Position numbers and translations under genes: made by a program. A stretch of DNA of 64,000 bases from Comamonadaceae bacterium G21597-S1. Its GTDB lineage: Bacteria > Pseudomonadota > Gammaproteobacteria > Burkholderiales > Burkholderiaceae_C. This document shows positions 17,762 to 26,123 of the stretch, piece after piece (the first letter of the stretch is position 1; every line of letters begins with the position of its first letter). The stretch spans positions 62,001 through 126,000 of the forward strand of contig JAPWHR010000010.1 of assembly GCA_027214345.1 (NCBI GenBank). Direction: 5' to 3'. Below the pieces are notes generated by a model. That model worked only from the letters and a program-made list of their open reading frames with translations. It was not told the origin of the DNA and did no database searches.

Positions 17762-18130
17762 TCACCGGCGCGCCCACAAGGTCCGGGCCGACAACAGCAG
17801 GCTCCAGCCGAGCAGCAATCCCATTGCATCGGCCAGCAGGTCGTTCCATTCGGCGAACCGGTAGGGGGTGAAGGACTGCAGTACTTCGATCAGGGCGCCA
17901 TAGACCAGCAGTCCGGCCAGCGCGGTCAGGTTGCGCCGTGGCCAGGACTGGCACGCCAGTATGGCCAGCAAGCCGAATCCGAGCAGGTGGTCGGTCTTGT
18001 CCCAACCGGTCGAGGGCGCGTCCGGTCCCAAGGGCAGCAGCGACAACATGGTCACCACGACAAGTGCACCGGCCAGCGCCAGGCGCCAGGCACGAAGCGG
18101 GATGGGCAAGAAGGCCTTGATCATGTGCAT
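17762..18130 (-). CDS. VanZ-like integral membrane protein
   Basis: A 122-residue protein with four membrane helices. The VanZ family pattern is seen in DKTDHLLGFGLLAILA and ALIEVLQSFTPYRFAEWNDLLADAMG. Despite the family name, no glycopeptide resistance genes are near, and a resistance role should not be inferred. Function is unknown. Confidence 0.8.
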   Translation of the reverse strand: MHMIKAFLPIPLRAWRLALAGALVVVTMLSLLPLGPDAPSTGWDKTDHLLGFGLLAILACQSWPRRNLTALAGLLVYGALIEVLQSFTPYRFAEWNDLLADAMGLLLGWSLLLSARTLWARR

Positions 18131-18278
18131 CGGATGTTACGCCGACCGGTGTGCGCCAGGGCCTGGGTGCCGTCCGGGCGGACAAATTACCGCATCGCGC
18201 GATGGATGCAGGGTTTGCGCGCCGGCGGCAGCTCGAACGGCAGTAGCATCGATGCTGCAGACTCTTGCGAGGATCGCC

Positions 18279-18578
18279 ATGAACACCACACCGTCGATTG
18301 CACTGTCGGGCATGCAGGCCGCGCAGACGCGCTTGCGCGCCGCGGCGCACAACGTCGCAAACCTGTCGACCGACGGATTCCGGCGCCAGGAGGTGCAGCA
18401 GTCGGCCCGCAGCCAGGGCGGGGTTCGCGCCGACGTCGTACGTTCGTCCGTGCCCGGCCCCGACCTCGTGCGCGACACGGTGGAGCGGTTGCAGGCCAAG
18501 AACGCCTTCATGGCCAATCTTGCGGTATTCAAGACAAGCGACACGCTGGCCGGCGCCTTGCTCGATACCCGCGCCTGA
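18279..18578 (+). CDS. Lone flagellar basal-body-rod-like small protein
   Basis: A 99-residue protein. It begins with a segment typical of flagellar rod/hook N-termini (ALSGMQAAQTRLRAAAHNVAN, then TDGFRRQEV). The C-terminal helix (FMANLAVFKTSDTLAGALLDT) resembles the FlgC/FlgB C-terminal motif. The whole central domain is missing, so it is much shorter than FlgB (about 138). AGG seven bases before ATG 18279 serves as ribosome binding site. No flagellar gene is nearby. It may be a relic or a minor rod-associated protein. Confidence 0.7.
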   Translation: MNTTPSIALSGMQAAQTRLRAAAHNVANLSTDGFRRQEVQQSARSQGGVRADVVRSSVPGPDLVRDTVERLQAKNAFMANLAVFKTSDTLAGALLDTRA

Positions 18579-18615
18579 TCGCCGCCGGGCCCGCGGATGG
18601 GCCGTGTGCCGGGCT

Positions 18616-19281
18616 TCAGTTCGACGCAGGCGCGGCTTGCGCCGCGTAGGTGCTGGCCTTGTCGCGGTATTCCGCGTTGTCCGGATCTAGCTCGGCCAGC
18701 CGGGCGTAGATCTTCGCCAGCTTGTCCGGGGCGGTCTCGGTCAGGCCTTGTTCCACCAGCGCACGGATCTGCAGCTCGGTGTCGATCAGGGCCAGCATCC
18801 GGGTGATGCGTTCGTCCTTCAGCGATGCAAATCGTGCAAGCTCGTCACGTGCCTGTGTCAGGGTGTCGCGCTCGATGTTGCGTATCGTCCGCTCTGCCAG
18901 CATCGCGCGCACTGCATCGACTTCGGTGGCGATCCGGGTCTGCAATACCTTGGCGATCCGGTCGCGCTCGCGCAGTTCGGCCTGCAGGCGGCGCTCGTCT
19001 TCCTGGTCCTGCAGATGACGCTGTGCATAAGCGACCACGGCCAGCGCGACGCCGGCGACCAGCACCAGGGCCAGTGTTTCGCGCAGCCGGGCCGCGGTGG
19101 AGACCCGATGGCGCCGCCACTGGACGGCCAGCCGCCACAGGGCGGCCAGCGCGATGCAGGCAATGATCGCGTAGGCCGCGAGAACCAGCGGCGGCGCCGC
19201 GCCCAGGTATTCCTGCAGTTCGTCTGCCAATGTGTTTCCTTCGGATTCGGTCCATCGTGCCCGGGTCTGAGCCGACGGCAT
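18616..19281 (-). CDS. Membrane-anchored coiled-coil protein, unknown function
   Basis: A 221-residue protein. ATG 19281 has a strong Shine-Dalgarno (GGGAGGTGA). Two membrane helices (about 28-48 and 68-88) are followed by a long charged helix (QDEEDERRLQAELRERDRIAK region, about 93-170). The tail resembles a single tetratricopeptide-like hairpin (KLAKIYARLAELDPDNAEY). No family was recognised. It is divergent from the gene at 19360, with which it may share a promoter region. Confidence 0.65.
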   Translation of the reverse strand: MPSAQTRARWTESEGNTLADELQEYLGAAPPLVLAAYAIIACIALAALWRLAVQWRRHRVSTAARLRETLALVLVAGVALAVVAYAQRHLQDQEDERRLQAELRERDRIAKVLQTRIATEVDAVRAMLAERTIRNIERDTLTQARDELARFASLKDERITRMLALIDTELQIRALVEQGLTETAPDKLAKIYARLAELDPDNAEYRDKASTYAAQAAPASN

Positions 19282-19359
19282 CGTGGTCACCTCCCTGGTG
19301 ATGATCGATAGCATAATCGTTCGTCGGGCCTTGCGGCCGCAGTGCGAAAGGGGCTCACG

Positions 19360-19842
19360 ATGGCATTCGAAGATCACCAGCGTGGCTTGCGTGACGGTTA
19401 TGCGGGCATGCCGACTGCGCCGCCGAAGAGTGCCGCCGAGGCCATCGGCCGCGCCGAAGGGCAGAATCAGCGCGCGGCCGACGACGAGCGGCTGCGCCAC
19501 GCGTCGTCGGACGATGGCTCGGCACCGTTGCCGGCGCGGCTGGTCCTGGTCGGGCTCGGGCTGCTGGTAGCCTGGCTGATGGGCGTGCGGGTCATGGTGA
19601 TGCTGCTGCTCGCGGGCGGCTTGCTGGGACTGGCCCTTACCCCCCGGCTGCGCGGCTTGCTGCGCCAGGCGACACCGATCTACCTGGGTGCCATGTTCGG
19701 CGTGTGCATGAGCGCGGTCTCGCTGATGTTCAGTTCGGCGCCCTTGATCGCCGACAACATCGTCACCTTTCCGGGCCTGGGCGCCATCGCCGGTGCCGCT
19801 TTCGTGGTCGTGCGGCTGCTGATCCGGCGCCATCGAGGCTGA
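19360..19842 (+). CDS. Small four-helix membrane protein, unknown function
   Basis: A 160-residue protein. ATG 19360 is preceded by AAAGGGG. The first 60 residues are hydrophilic (RDGYAGMPTAPPKSAAEAIG, a pattern seen in conjugation-like or DUF-type small proteins). They are followed by hydrophobic helices at about 65-105 and 110-150 and a basic C-terminal end (RRHRG). GTG 19342 is a possible alternative start. I do not recognise the family. It is convergent with the serine hydrolase gene 21 bases downstream. Confidence 0.6.
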   Translation: MAFEDHQRGLRDGYAGMPTAPPKSAAEAIGRAEGQNQRAADDERLRHASSDDGSAPLPARLVLVGLGLLVAWLMGVRVMVMLLLAGGLLGLALTPRLRGLLRQATPIYLGAMFGVCMSAVSLMFSSAPLIADNIVTFPGLGAIAGAAFVVVRLLIRRHRG

Positions 19843-19863
19843 CCGGGGCGCCCGGCCGGCGGG

Positions 19864-20937
19864 TCAGCGGCCCTCGATCGCCGCCATGATGCAGGCGATG
19901 CAATCGTTGCTGCGGGCCGGGTCGATCCAGCGCAACACGCACACCAGTTCGTGCTCGGCGTCGATCCAGGTCAACGACGAGCCGGCACCGATCGCGAACC
20001 AGGAACTGCGCGGAGCGGCGGCGAACAGGTGTCCGCCCTGGTTCAGCCAGACCAGGTACCCGTAGTACGGCGCCACCGGGCAGGGCTGCTGCATGCGGGC
20101 GATCCAGTCCGACGACAGCACCTGCCGGCCATCGACGCGCCCGCCGTGCATCAGCATCAGGCCGATGCGCGACTGGTCCAGCGCCGAGATGGATACGCCG
20201 CCGCCCCAGTGGCTGCCGCCGGGCACGGACATCAGGCGCCGGCCATCGACCAGGGTCCAGCCTTGTTCGTATCCTTCCCAGCGAAACTGGTCCTGGCAGT
20301 GCAGCGGCTGCAGGATGCGCTCGGCGAAGACCTCGGGCAAGGGGCGCTTCCACAGATGCAGCAGGGCCAGCGAGAGCTGGTTGATGCGCACGTCGTTGTA
20401 TTCGTAGCGGCTGCCCGGTTCGCCCAGTGGGCGCGGGTCGCCCTTGACGCCCGGCGCCGGACCACCCTGGTAGTCGAGCCAGCGGTTGCGATCGACCTGC
20501 TCGGGAATGCCCAGGCAGGTGCCTTCCCATTCGCTGGTCTGCTGCAGCATGTGGTGCCAGGTGATGCGCGCGTGCCGCTCCCCTTCGAAGCCGATGCCCG
20601 GGCACCGGCGCACCACCGGTTCGTGCAGATCGGGCAACAGGCCGTCGTCGTGGGCGAGCCCGGCCAGCAGGGCGAGGTAGGTCTTGGCGACGCTGAAGGT
20701 CAGGTCGGCGCGGTGTACGTCACCCCATTGCGCGAGCAACGCGCCACGGTGGTGGATCACGCCGGCCACGCCGCCGCGCGGATGCACGGGGCCATACAGG
20801 CGGTTGTAGGGTGCGGGGTCCTTGTCGTGGATGCCCCACGGTGGGCGGGTGTCGCGCGACCAGGGGCTTTCCCAGCCGCTGATGGTGTCGATGACCGCTT
20901 GCAGGTTCGGGGTGCCGGAGTCGATGGGGAGGGCCAT
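19864..20937 (-). CDS. Serine hydrolase of the beta-lactamase/DD-peptidase fold
   Basis: A 357-residue protein with the SxxK nucleophile motif in FSVAKTYLALLAG (near 82) and a YxN-type motif in YEYNDVRIN (near 175). A glycine-rich HWGGGVSIS (near 250) occupies the place of the KTG/HxG strand. There is no signal peptide, so it is probably cytoplasmic. This argues for an esterase or peptidase role and against beta-lactam resistance. A strong hairpin lies upstream (20978-21006). Confidence 0.8.
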   Translation of the reverse strand: MALPIDSGTPNLQAVIDTISGWESPWSRDTRPPWGIHDKDPAPYNRLYGPVHPRGGVAGVIHHRGALLAQWGDVHRADLTFSVAKTYLALLAGLAHDDGLLPDLHEPVVRRCPGIGFEGERHARITWHHMLQQTSEWEGTCLGIPEQVDRNRWLDYQGGPAPGVKGDPRPLGEPGSRYEYNDVRINQLSLALLHLWKRPLPEVFAERILQPLHCQDQFRWEGYEQGWTLVDGRRLMSVPGGSHWGGGVSISALDQSRIGLMLMHGGRVDGRQVLSSDWIARMQQPCPVAPYYGYLVWLNQGGHLFAAAPRSSWFAIGAGSSLTWIDAEHELVCVLRWIDPARSNDCIACIMAAIEGR

Positions 20938-20977
20938 CGCGGCATTGTCGTCGCAAGTGTCCGACCCGGATGAAGAC

Positions 20978-21006
20978 GCCCCGCGCCACGGGTCGTGGCG
21001 CGGGGC
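20978..21006. other. 13-bp perfect stem-loop in the divergent intergenic region
   Basis: GCCCCGCGCCACG (20978-20990) and its exact complement (20994-21006) flank a 3-base loop. No T-tract follows on either strand, so it is not a standard terminator. It lies 41 bases upstream of the serine hydrolase start, and could form in that gene's leader. The rest of 20938-21191 shows AAGGAG (minus strand, about 21068-21063) with no credible ORF behind it. Confidence 0.6.
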
Positions 21007-21191
21007 AAGGCGGCATGCCGGTGGAGTTGCGTCTCACCCGTGCGGTTGCGCCAGGGTGGTGTTCTCCTTGTGGATGTGTGACAGCGTTGTTCGATGGATA
21101 CGGGGGCTGGGTCGTGGACCGACCTTCGTGGTGCCCTCCGCAGGCATGGGGCGAGTCTATCATTGCTGGCAAGAAAAAATAGCATTGTTGT

Positions 21192-21665
21192 ATGAATCTG
21201 TCGCAAAATGGCCCCGTGCACACAGGACACCACATCCGTGCGGCGATGGCCCGCAGCAAGGTCACCTCCAAGGCCATGGCCGCGTATTGCGATGTGACGC
21301 CTGGCGCCGTTTCCGCGTGGTTCAGCACCGGCCGCATCTCCAAGGCCAATCTGCTCAAGGTGGCGCAGCGCCTGCAGATCGACGTCGCCGAACTGATCAC
21401 CGGCATTGCGACCGAACGCTCGCCCGAACCGGCCGCGGTATCCGTCACGAGCATCGCGGTGCCGGTCACGCCGGCCGCCATGCAACTGGCGCAGATCTAC
21501 GATTGGCTGAGTGATCCGATCGACCGCGAGGTCGTGCGCAACCTGATGACGCAGGCCGTGCTCGAGCGGCTGAGCCGTGTCAACGCGCCGGCGGACGCCG
21601 GGCGAGGGTCAGCATGGCCTGAGACTCGCTCCAGCGGTAGGCCAGCTCCAGCTGGCTCGAAATGA
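21192..21665 (+). CDS. XRE-family helix-turn-helix regulator with extended C-terminus
   Basis: A 157-residue protein with an N-terminal lambda-repressor-like HTH (about 15-70: MARSKVTSKAMAAYCDVTPG, then SAWFSTGRISKANLLKVAQ). The DNA-contact helix is GAVSAWFSTGR. A linker leads to a helical segment (AQIYDWLSDPIDREVV). The last 28 codons run antisense through the end of the next gene, so the C-terminus may be poorly conserved. The target is unknown. ATG 21192 sits in a short AT-rich stretch. Confidence 0.8.
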   Translation: MNLSQNGPVHTGHHIRAAMARSKVTSKAMAAYCDVTPGAVSAWFSTGRISKANLLKVAQRLQIDVAELITGIATERSPEPAAVSVTSIAVPVTPAAMQLAQIYDWLSDPIDREVVRNLMTQAVLERLSRVNAPADAGRGSAWPETRSSGRPAPAGSK

Positions 21666-22002
21666 ACACCGCCCGGCTGATGCCGATATGGGCCAGGTTG
21701 CGCGCATGCACCGCCCATAACTCGTACTGCTTCTCGTGGGTGACCACTGCCTGGGGCGGCGGATCCACCAGGCGATAGATCTGTTCGCTGACCTGCGGCG
21801 GTTCGATCATCACGTCGAGCGCCGTATCCAGGCGCACCACGACGGCCGGTGCGTCCTTGGTCGCCTCGAGCACCTCGGGGCGGAAATGGTTGAAAGCGTC
21901 CTGCAACAAGGGGCCCCAGACCGAGACCTCCATTACGCCATGGCGGCTGGACTTGAGCGTGGTGATGTGTACCGTTGCGGACTGGTATCGAAGCACTTTC
22001 AT
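21580..22002 (-). CDS. Hypothetical cytosolic protein
   Basis: A 140-residue protein of unknown function. Composition and beta-rich pattern (VHITTLKSSRHGVMEVSVWG, VVRLDTALDVMI, AVFISSQLELAYRW) suggest a compact alpha/beta domain of the STAS/SpoIIAA-like kind, but I cannot assert it. ATG 22002 follows AAGAAGAAG. Its 3' end overlaps the convergent XRE gene by 86 bases. Confidence 0.6.
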   Translation of the reverse strand: MKVLRYQSATVHITTLKSSRHGVMEVSVWGPLLQDAFNHFRPEVLEATKDAPAVVVRLDTALDVMIEPPQVSEQIYRLVDPPPQAVVTHEKQYELWAVHARNLAHIGISRAVFISSQLELAYRWSESQAMLTLARRPPAR

Positions 22003-22163
22003 CTTCTTCTTGGGCTGGAATACCGTGAATCAGAGCCGAGTCTACGGCAATGGCGCGCCGGCAGGCCGGTCGCGCGACAGGCCGTTATGCGGTCGATGCA
22101 TTGCATGAAGTCCGTCAATATCCCTTGATCCGTGTCAACCTCCTCCGCGGCCCCATTCAACAA

Positions 22164-22196
22164 TTTCTGGTATTTCAGAAAATACTGAAAATTCAG
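22164..22196. promoter_or_regulatory. Overlapping dyads, candidate GbsR-type operator and cio promoter
   Basis: This AT-rich stretch just before the regulator start contains three interleaved inverted repeats. They are TTTCTG-N6-CAGAAA (22164-22181), TTTCAG-N6-CTGAAA (22173-22190) and CTGAA-AA-TTCAG (22185-22196). Repeated CAGAAA/TTTCTG half-sites 12 bases apart fit a dimeric MarR/GbsR regulator. This suggests autoregulation of the regulator-cioAB transcript. The exact transcription start is not identifiable. Confidence 0.55.
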
Positions 22197-22211
22197 AAAC
22201 AGACGAACATC

Positions 22212-22829
22212 ATGAACCTGCCACCCTTGACCCAGAAGTTCGTGTTGCATTTTGGCGAGATGGGCAGTCGCTGGGGCATCAACCGCACGGTGGGCCAGAT
22301 CTATGCGATGTTGTACGTGGCGTCCCGGCCGCTGAACGCTGACGAGTTGGGCGAAGCGCTGGGTTTTTCCCGATCCAACGTCAGCATGGGCCTCAAGGAA
22401 TTGCAGTCCTGGGCGCTGGTGCGGCTGATCCACCAGCCGGGTGACCGGCGGGAGTATTTCCAGGCGCCGGACGATGTCTGGGCCATCTTCCGCACGCTGG
22501 CGGCGGAGCGGCGCAAGCGGGAGATCGATCCGACGCTGTCGTTGTTGCGCGACGCCTTGATGGAGCAACCCAGCGTGCCCGACGACATCCATGCCCAGGA
22601 ACGCATGCGTCAGATGCACACCTTCATCGAGATGATGACGGACTGGCTCGACGACGTGCAGAAGATGGATTCCGAGACGCTGGCCAACCTGATGAAGATG
22701 GGCTCGCAGGTGCAGAAGCTGCTGGAGATGAAGGACCGCGTGAAACAGGTGTTCGTGCCCGCGACCCGGATGCCGGCCGGACCCGCCATTGCCGCTGTTG
22801 CCAGGCCGCCCGAAGACCCGGGCCACTGA
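22212..22829 (+). CDS. GbsR/MarR-family transcriptional regulator
   Basis: A 205-residue winged-helix protein of the GbsR branch. The start (MNLPPLTQKFVLHFGEMGSR) and GINRTVGQIYAMLYV lead into the HTH (LNADELGEALGFSRSNVSMG as recognition region) and wing (IHQPGDRREYFQ). A C-terminal helical dimerisation segment follows. ATG 22212 is chosen because it matches the family N-terminus. It lies 24 bases upstream of cioA on the same strand, so it probably controls the oxidase operon. Confidence 0.85.
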   Translation: MNLPPLTQKFVLHFGEMGSRWGINRTVGQIYAMLYVASRPLNADELGEALGFSRSNVSMGLKELQSWALVRLIHQPGDRREYFQAPDDVWAIFRTLAAERRKREIDPTLSLLRDALMEQPSVPDDIHAQERMRQMHTFIEMMTDWLDDVQKMDSETLANLMKMGSQVQKLLEMKDRVKQVFVPATRMPAGPAIAAVARPPEDPGH

Positions 22830-22853
22830 TCACGAAACACCGAGCAACAGACC

Positions 22854-24224
22854 ATGGAAACCTGGGATCCCTTCGTACTGGCGCGCATCCAGTTTGCCGC
22901 CAACATCACCTTCCACATCCTGTTTCCGACCATCAGCATCTCGCTGGCCTGGGCGCTGCTGTTTTTCAAGACGCGTTTCGTCGCCACCGGGCAGGAACAT
23001 TGGATGCGGGCCTACCAGTTCTGGGTCAAGGTCTTTGCGCTGACCTTTGCGCTGGGCGTGGTCAGCGGCATCACGATGAGTTTCCAGTTCGGCACCAACT
23101 GGCCGGGGTTCATGAACACGGTCGGCAACGTCGCCGGGCCCTTGCTGGCCTACGAGGTGCTGACCGCGTTTTTCCTCGAAGCCACGATGCTGGGCATCAT
23201 GCTGTTCGGCCGACCGCGGGTCAGCGAACGTGTGCACACGCTGGCCACCTTGCTGGTGGCGGGGGGCACGACGGCGTCGGCATTCTGGATCCTCGCGCTG
23301 AACTCCTGGATGCACACACCGGCCGGATTCGAGATGATCGACGGGCAGGCGCATGTGACGAGCTGGATGCAGGTCATCTTCAACCCGTCGTTTCCGTACC
23401 GCCTCACGCACATGCTGATTGCCTCCGGCCTGACGGTGTCCTTCCTGCTCGCCGGCATCAGCGCCTATCGCTGGCTGCGCCACGATCGCGGCGCCGAGGT
23501 GCTGGCCACGCTCAAGGTCGGCATCTACGCGGCGGCGATGCTGATTCCGCTGCAGATCGTGGTCGGCGACCTGCACGGGCTCAACACCCTGGAGCACCAG
23601 CCGGCCAAGCTCGCGGCGATGGAAGGTATCTGGCAGACGCAGAAGGGCGCGCCGGCCGTGTTGTTCGGCCTGCCCGATGCGCAGACGCAGTCCAACCGCT
23701 ACGAGGTGTCGATTCCCAAGCTGGCCTCGTTCTACCTGACGCACGACTGGGATGGCGAGATCCAGGGAATTGCCGCGTTCGGAGGCCAGCATCCGCCGGT
23801 GGCACCGGTGTTCTGGGCCTTTCGCATCATGGTGGGTATCGGCTTGTTGATGCTGGCCGTGAGCTGGTTCAATGTGTGGCGGTTGCGCACCGGCCGGGCC
23901 ATGGTGCCGTGGATGGCGCGCGTGCTGGTGGCCATGACGTTTTCGGGCTGGCTGGCCCTGGTGGCGGGCTGGTACGTGACCGAGATCGGTCGCCAGCCCT
24001 GGCTGGTGCAAGGCGTGTTGACCGCCGCGCAGGCGGCCTCCACGGTGCCGGCCACGAACATCGCATTCACGCTGGTCATGTACCTGTTGCTGTATGCGAC
24101 GCTGCTGCTGGCCTATGTCCGGGTGATCTTCCACCTGGCGGGCAAGCCCGCCAAGGCGCGGGAGGCGCTGCATCCGAGCGGCATGGAGTCGCAGCCGGTG
24201 CGTGAACCGCAAGGAGTCGCATGA
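22854..24224 (+). CDS. cioA: Cytochrome bd-type quinol oxidase subunit I (CioA type)
   Basis: A 456-residue membrane subunit. Haem ligands expected for CydA are visible: His near 19-20 (ITFHILFPTISI), a His near 186 in the region around QIVVGDLHGLNT, and a Met in this family's helix V. The quinol-binding Q-loop is short, and the C-terminal motif is GWYVTEIGRQPW. The short Q-loop and length (about 456 versus about 520 for E. coli CydA) indicate the cyanide-insensitive CIO type. It reduces oxygen to water with ubiquinol without proton pumping. The ribosome binding site is weak (CGAG). Confidence 0.9.
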   Translation: METWDPFVLARIQFAANITFHILFPTISISLAWALLFFKTRFVATGQEHWMRAYQFWVKVFALTFALGVVSGITMSFQFGTNWPGFMNTVGNVAGPLLAYEVLTAFFLEATMLGIMLFGRPRVSERVHTLATLLVAGGTTASAFWILALNSWMHTPAGFEMIDGQAHVTSWMQVIFNPSFPYRLTHMLIASGLTVSFLLAGISAYRWLRHDRGAEVLATLKVGIYAAAMLIPLQIVVGDLHGLNTLEHQPAKLAAMEGIWQTQKGAPAVLFGLPDAQTQSNRYEVSIPKLASFYLTHDWDGEIQGIAAFGGQHPPVAPVFWAFRIMVGIGLLMLAVSWFNVWRLRTGRAMVPWMARVLVAMTFSGWLALVAGWYVTEIGRQPWLVQGVLTAAQAASTVPATNIAFTLVMYLLLYATLLLAYVRVIFHLAGKPAKAREALHPSGMESQPVREPQGVA

Positions 24225-25255
24225 TGGAACTCATACCCGACCTGACCCAGCCCTCCGGATGGTTGCCGCTGGCATTCGCCGGCGTGATGGCCTTGTCGAT
24301 GCTGGCCTATGTGATCCTGGACGGTTTCGACCTCGGCGTGGGCGTGTTGCTGCGCCACGCCGACGACGGCGCGCAGAAGGACACCATGATCGCCAGCATC
24401 GGCCCGTTCTGGGATGCCAATGAAACCTGGCTGGTGCTGGGGGTCGGTGTGTTGCTGGTGGCCTTCCCGATGGCCCACGGCGTGATCCTGGGCCATCTGT
24501 ACCTGCCGGTGGCCCTGATGCTGGTGGCCTTGACGCTGCGTGGGGTCGCGTTCGATTTTCGTGTCAAGGCGCAGGCCAGCCACAAGCATCTGTGGGACGG
24601 TGCATTCCACCTGGGTTCGGTGCTGGCGGGCTGGTCGCAGGGATTCATGCTTGGCGGCCTGATCACCGGATTCCGCGACGATTTATGGAGTCATCTGTTC
24701 AGTGCGCTGATCGGCCTGTGCCTGCTGGCGGCCTACCGGCTGCTGGGAGCGGGCTGGTTGATCATCAAGAGCGAAGGGCACTTGCAGCGCAAGGCCGTGG
24801 ACTGGGCCTGGTCCAGCCTGTGGCTGACGGCGCTGGGCATTGCGGCCATCTCCATCGTCACGCCCTGGGTCAGCAGCCGCATCTTCGACAAGTGGTTCGC
24901 CTTCCCCAACTTCATGTTGCTGTTGCCGATCCCGCTGGTCACGCTGGTGCTGTTCGTGCTGATCGCACGCAGCCTGCGGCGCCTGCCCACGCGGCTGGCG
25001 CAGGGCAACGAATACGGTATAGGCGTGCCGTTCGCCGGCACCATCGGTGTCATGCTGCTGGCGTTCTACGGACTGGCCTACAGCCTGTTCCCATGGCTGG
25101 TGATCGATCGCATCACCCTGTGGCAAGGCGTCACGGCTCCGCAGTCGCTGATGGTCATTTTCTTCGGCGTGGTGGTCGTGCTGCCGGTGATCATTGCGTA
25201 CACCGTGTTTGCCTACCGCGTGTTCTGGGGCAAGTCGACAGCGCTGGAGTACTGA
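24221..25255 (+). CDS. cioB: Cytochrome bd-type quinol oxidase subunit II (CioB type)
   Basis: A 344-residue CydB/CioB protein. The signature DGFDLGVGVLLR (about 29-40), GPFWDANETWLVLG (about 64-77) and RGVAFDFRVKA are present, with eight to nine membrane helices. The ATG at 24221 overlaps the cioA stop as ATGA. A second ATG at 24224 is equally possible. No CydX-like small subunit ORF follows. Confidence 0.92.
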   Translation: MMELIPDLTQPSGWLPLAFAGVMALSMLAYVILDGFDLGVGVLLRHADDGAQKDTMIASIGPFWDANETWLVLGVGVLLVAFPMAHGVILGHLYLPVALMLVALTLRGVAFDFRVKAQASHKHLWDGAFHLGSVLAGWSQGFMLGGLITGFRDDLWSHLFSALIGLCLLAAYRLLGAGWLIIKSEGHLQRKAVDWAWSSLWLTALGIAAISIVTPWVSSRIFDKWFAFPNFMLLLPIPLVTLVLFVLIARSLRRLPTRLAQGNEYGIGVPFAGTIGVMLLAFYGLAYSLFPWLVIDRITLWQGVTAPQSLMVIFFGVVVVLPVIIAYTVFAYRVFWGKSTALEY

Positions 25256-25287
25256 ACCCGGGCCTGGCCTGGTGCATGCCCGGTGCA

Positions 25288-25319
25288 GTTGCCGCAGGGC
25301 AACGCAGGGTCACGCCTTT
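25288..25319 (+). terminator. Weak candidate terminator after cioB
   Basis: A 6-bp stem GTTGCC (25288-25293) with GGCAAC (25298-25303) around a 4-base loop is followed, after about a dozen bases, by a run of five T (25317-25321). The distance to the T-run makes it imperfect. Confidence 0.3.
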
Positions 25320-25368
25320 TTGATCCGGGCCATGGCGGCTGTTCATGCGCTGTGGCAAGATGTTTTGC

Positions 25369-25659
25369 ATGAGTCAAACCTATGGCATCGAGGCGCATGG
25401 CCCTCATGATCCGGCGCCGCATCGCAAACCGGTCCGTTACGTCGTCGTCATCGACGCCGGCGGCTCGATGGTTGCCATGTTGTTCCTGGAGTCGCGCGAA
25501 CTGGTCGCCGAGGTCGACGCCGGCGCGGAAGAGGTCAACTCCATGATCTCCGGCATCCAGCCGGCCATTGGCGCCCTGGAGCCGGAGTGGAATGCCGCGC
25601 TGGGTGGGCACAGCACGCGCGAGCGTCGCGACGCGCGGGTGTATACGCTGGGCGTCTGA
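25369..25659 (+). CDS. Small hypothetical protein
   Basis: A 96-residue protein starting MSQTYGIEAHG at ATG 25369. It has a beta-alpha core (RYVVVIDAGGSMVAMLFLES) and an acidic amphipathic helix (LVAEVDAGAEEVNSMISG). GC usage is like its neighbours. It ends 12 bases before the convergent lipoprotein gene. No family is recognised. Confidence 0.55.
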   Translation: MSQTYGIEAHGPHDPAPHRKPVRYVVVIDAGGSMVAMLFLESRELVAEVDAGAEEVNSMISGIQPAIGALEPEWNAALGGHSTRERRDARVYTLGV

Positions 25660-25670
25660 GCGCCGTCCGG

Positions 25671-26123
25671 TCAACCCTGGCAGCGGTCTTCCAGCACGGC
25701 CGTGGTCCCGCCCGATCGGACCGATCGCGCGAGCGCCTGGCACAACGCGCTGGTCGATGTGCGTACGCGGTACGGAGCGGCGAGGTAATACCCGGCACTG
25801 GGACCTTGTGTCGAATGCAGCCGGATGCTGAACGGCAGCGGATCGTTCGTGGCCGTGCCGACGCAGGTGACGCGACCCGCAAGACTGGGCGTCTCTCGGA
25901 CCCAGAGGTGCGCCTGTTCCGTGCAGCTGCTCATCCCGGCGATGGCGGTTTCCATCTCGAGCACCGTGGTCGTGCCGTTGTGCACCTGCAGGTAGCTGCC
26001 GGACCCGATGGACGTGCCATCCGGGCCCGGGCCGGCGCACGCTGAGACAAGGGCGATGCCGGCGACTGCCGTGGCAATGCGCAGGCCGGTTCGGCGACAG
26101 GCGATGGCAAGAGGGTGTTGCAT
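25671..26123 (-). CDS. Putative lipoprotein with four or more cysteines
   Basis: A 150-residue exported protein. The N-terminus is basic (CRRTGLRIATAVAG) and hydrophobic and ends in a lipobox-like LVSACAG (Cys near 29). The mature part has cysteines at CTEQ, TCVG, LCQA and DRCQG, consistent with disulfides. It is divergent from the lipoprotein gene at 26256. The function is unknown. Position next to a Tle1-like hydrolase makes an immunity-type role possible. Confidence 0.6.
   Translation of the reverse strand: MQHPLAIACRRTGLRIATAVAGIALVSACAGPGPDGTSIGSGSYLQVHNGTTTVLEMETAIAGMSSCTEQAHLWVRETPSLAGRVTCVGTATNDPLPFSIRLHSTQGPSAGYYLAAPYRVRTSTSALCQALARSVRSGGTTAVLEDRCQG

Noticed and set aside
17762-18130. 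VanZ-like gene as glycopeptide resistance
   Set aside because: It is not accompanied by vanHAX. The family is widespread in bacteria with no such phenotype.
19864-20937. Serine hydrolase as beta-lactamase resistance gene
   Set aside because: It has no signal peptide, and the KTG-like region differs from class C enzymes. General hydrolase is the safer call.
20938-21191. Leader-peptide attenuator upstream of the serine hydrolase
   Set aside because: An AAGGAG site is present, but no ATG/GTG-started short ORF follows, and the hairpin lacks a T-tract.
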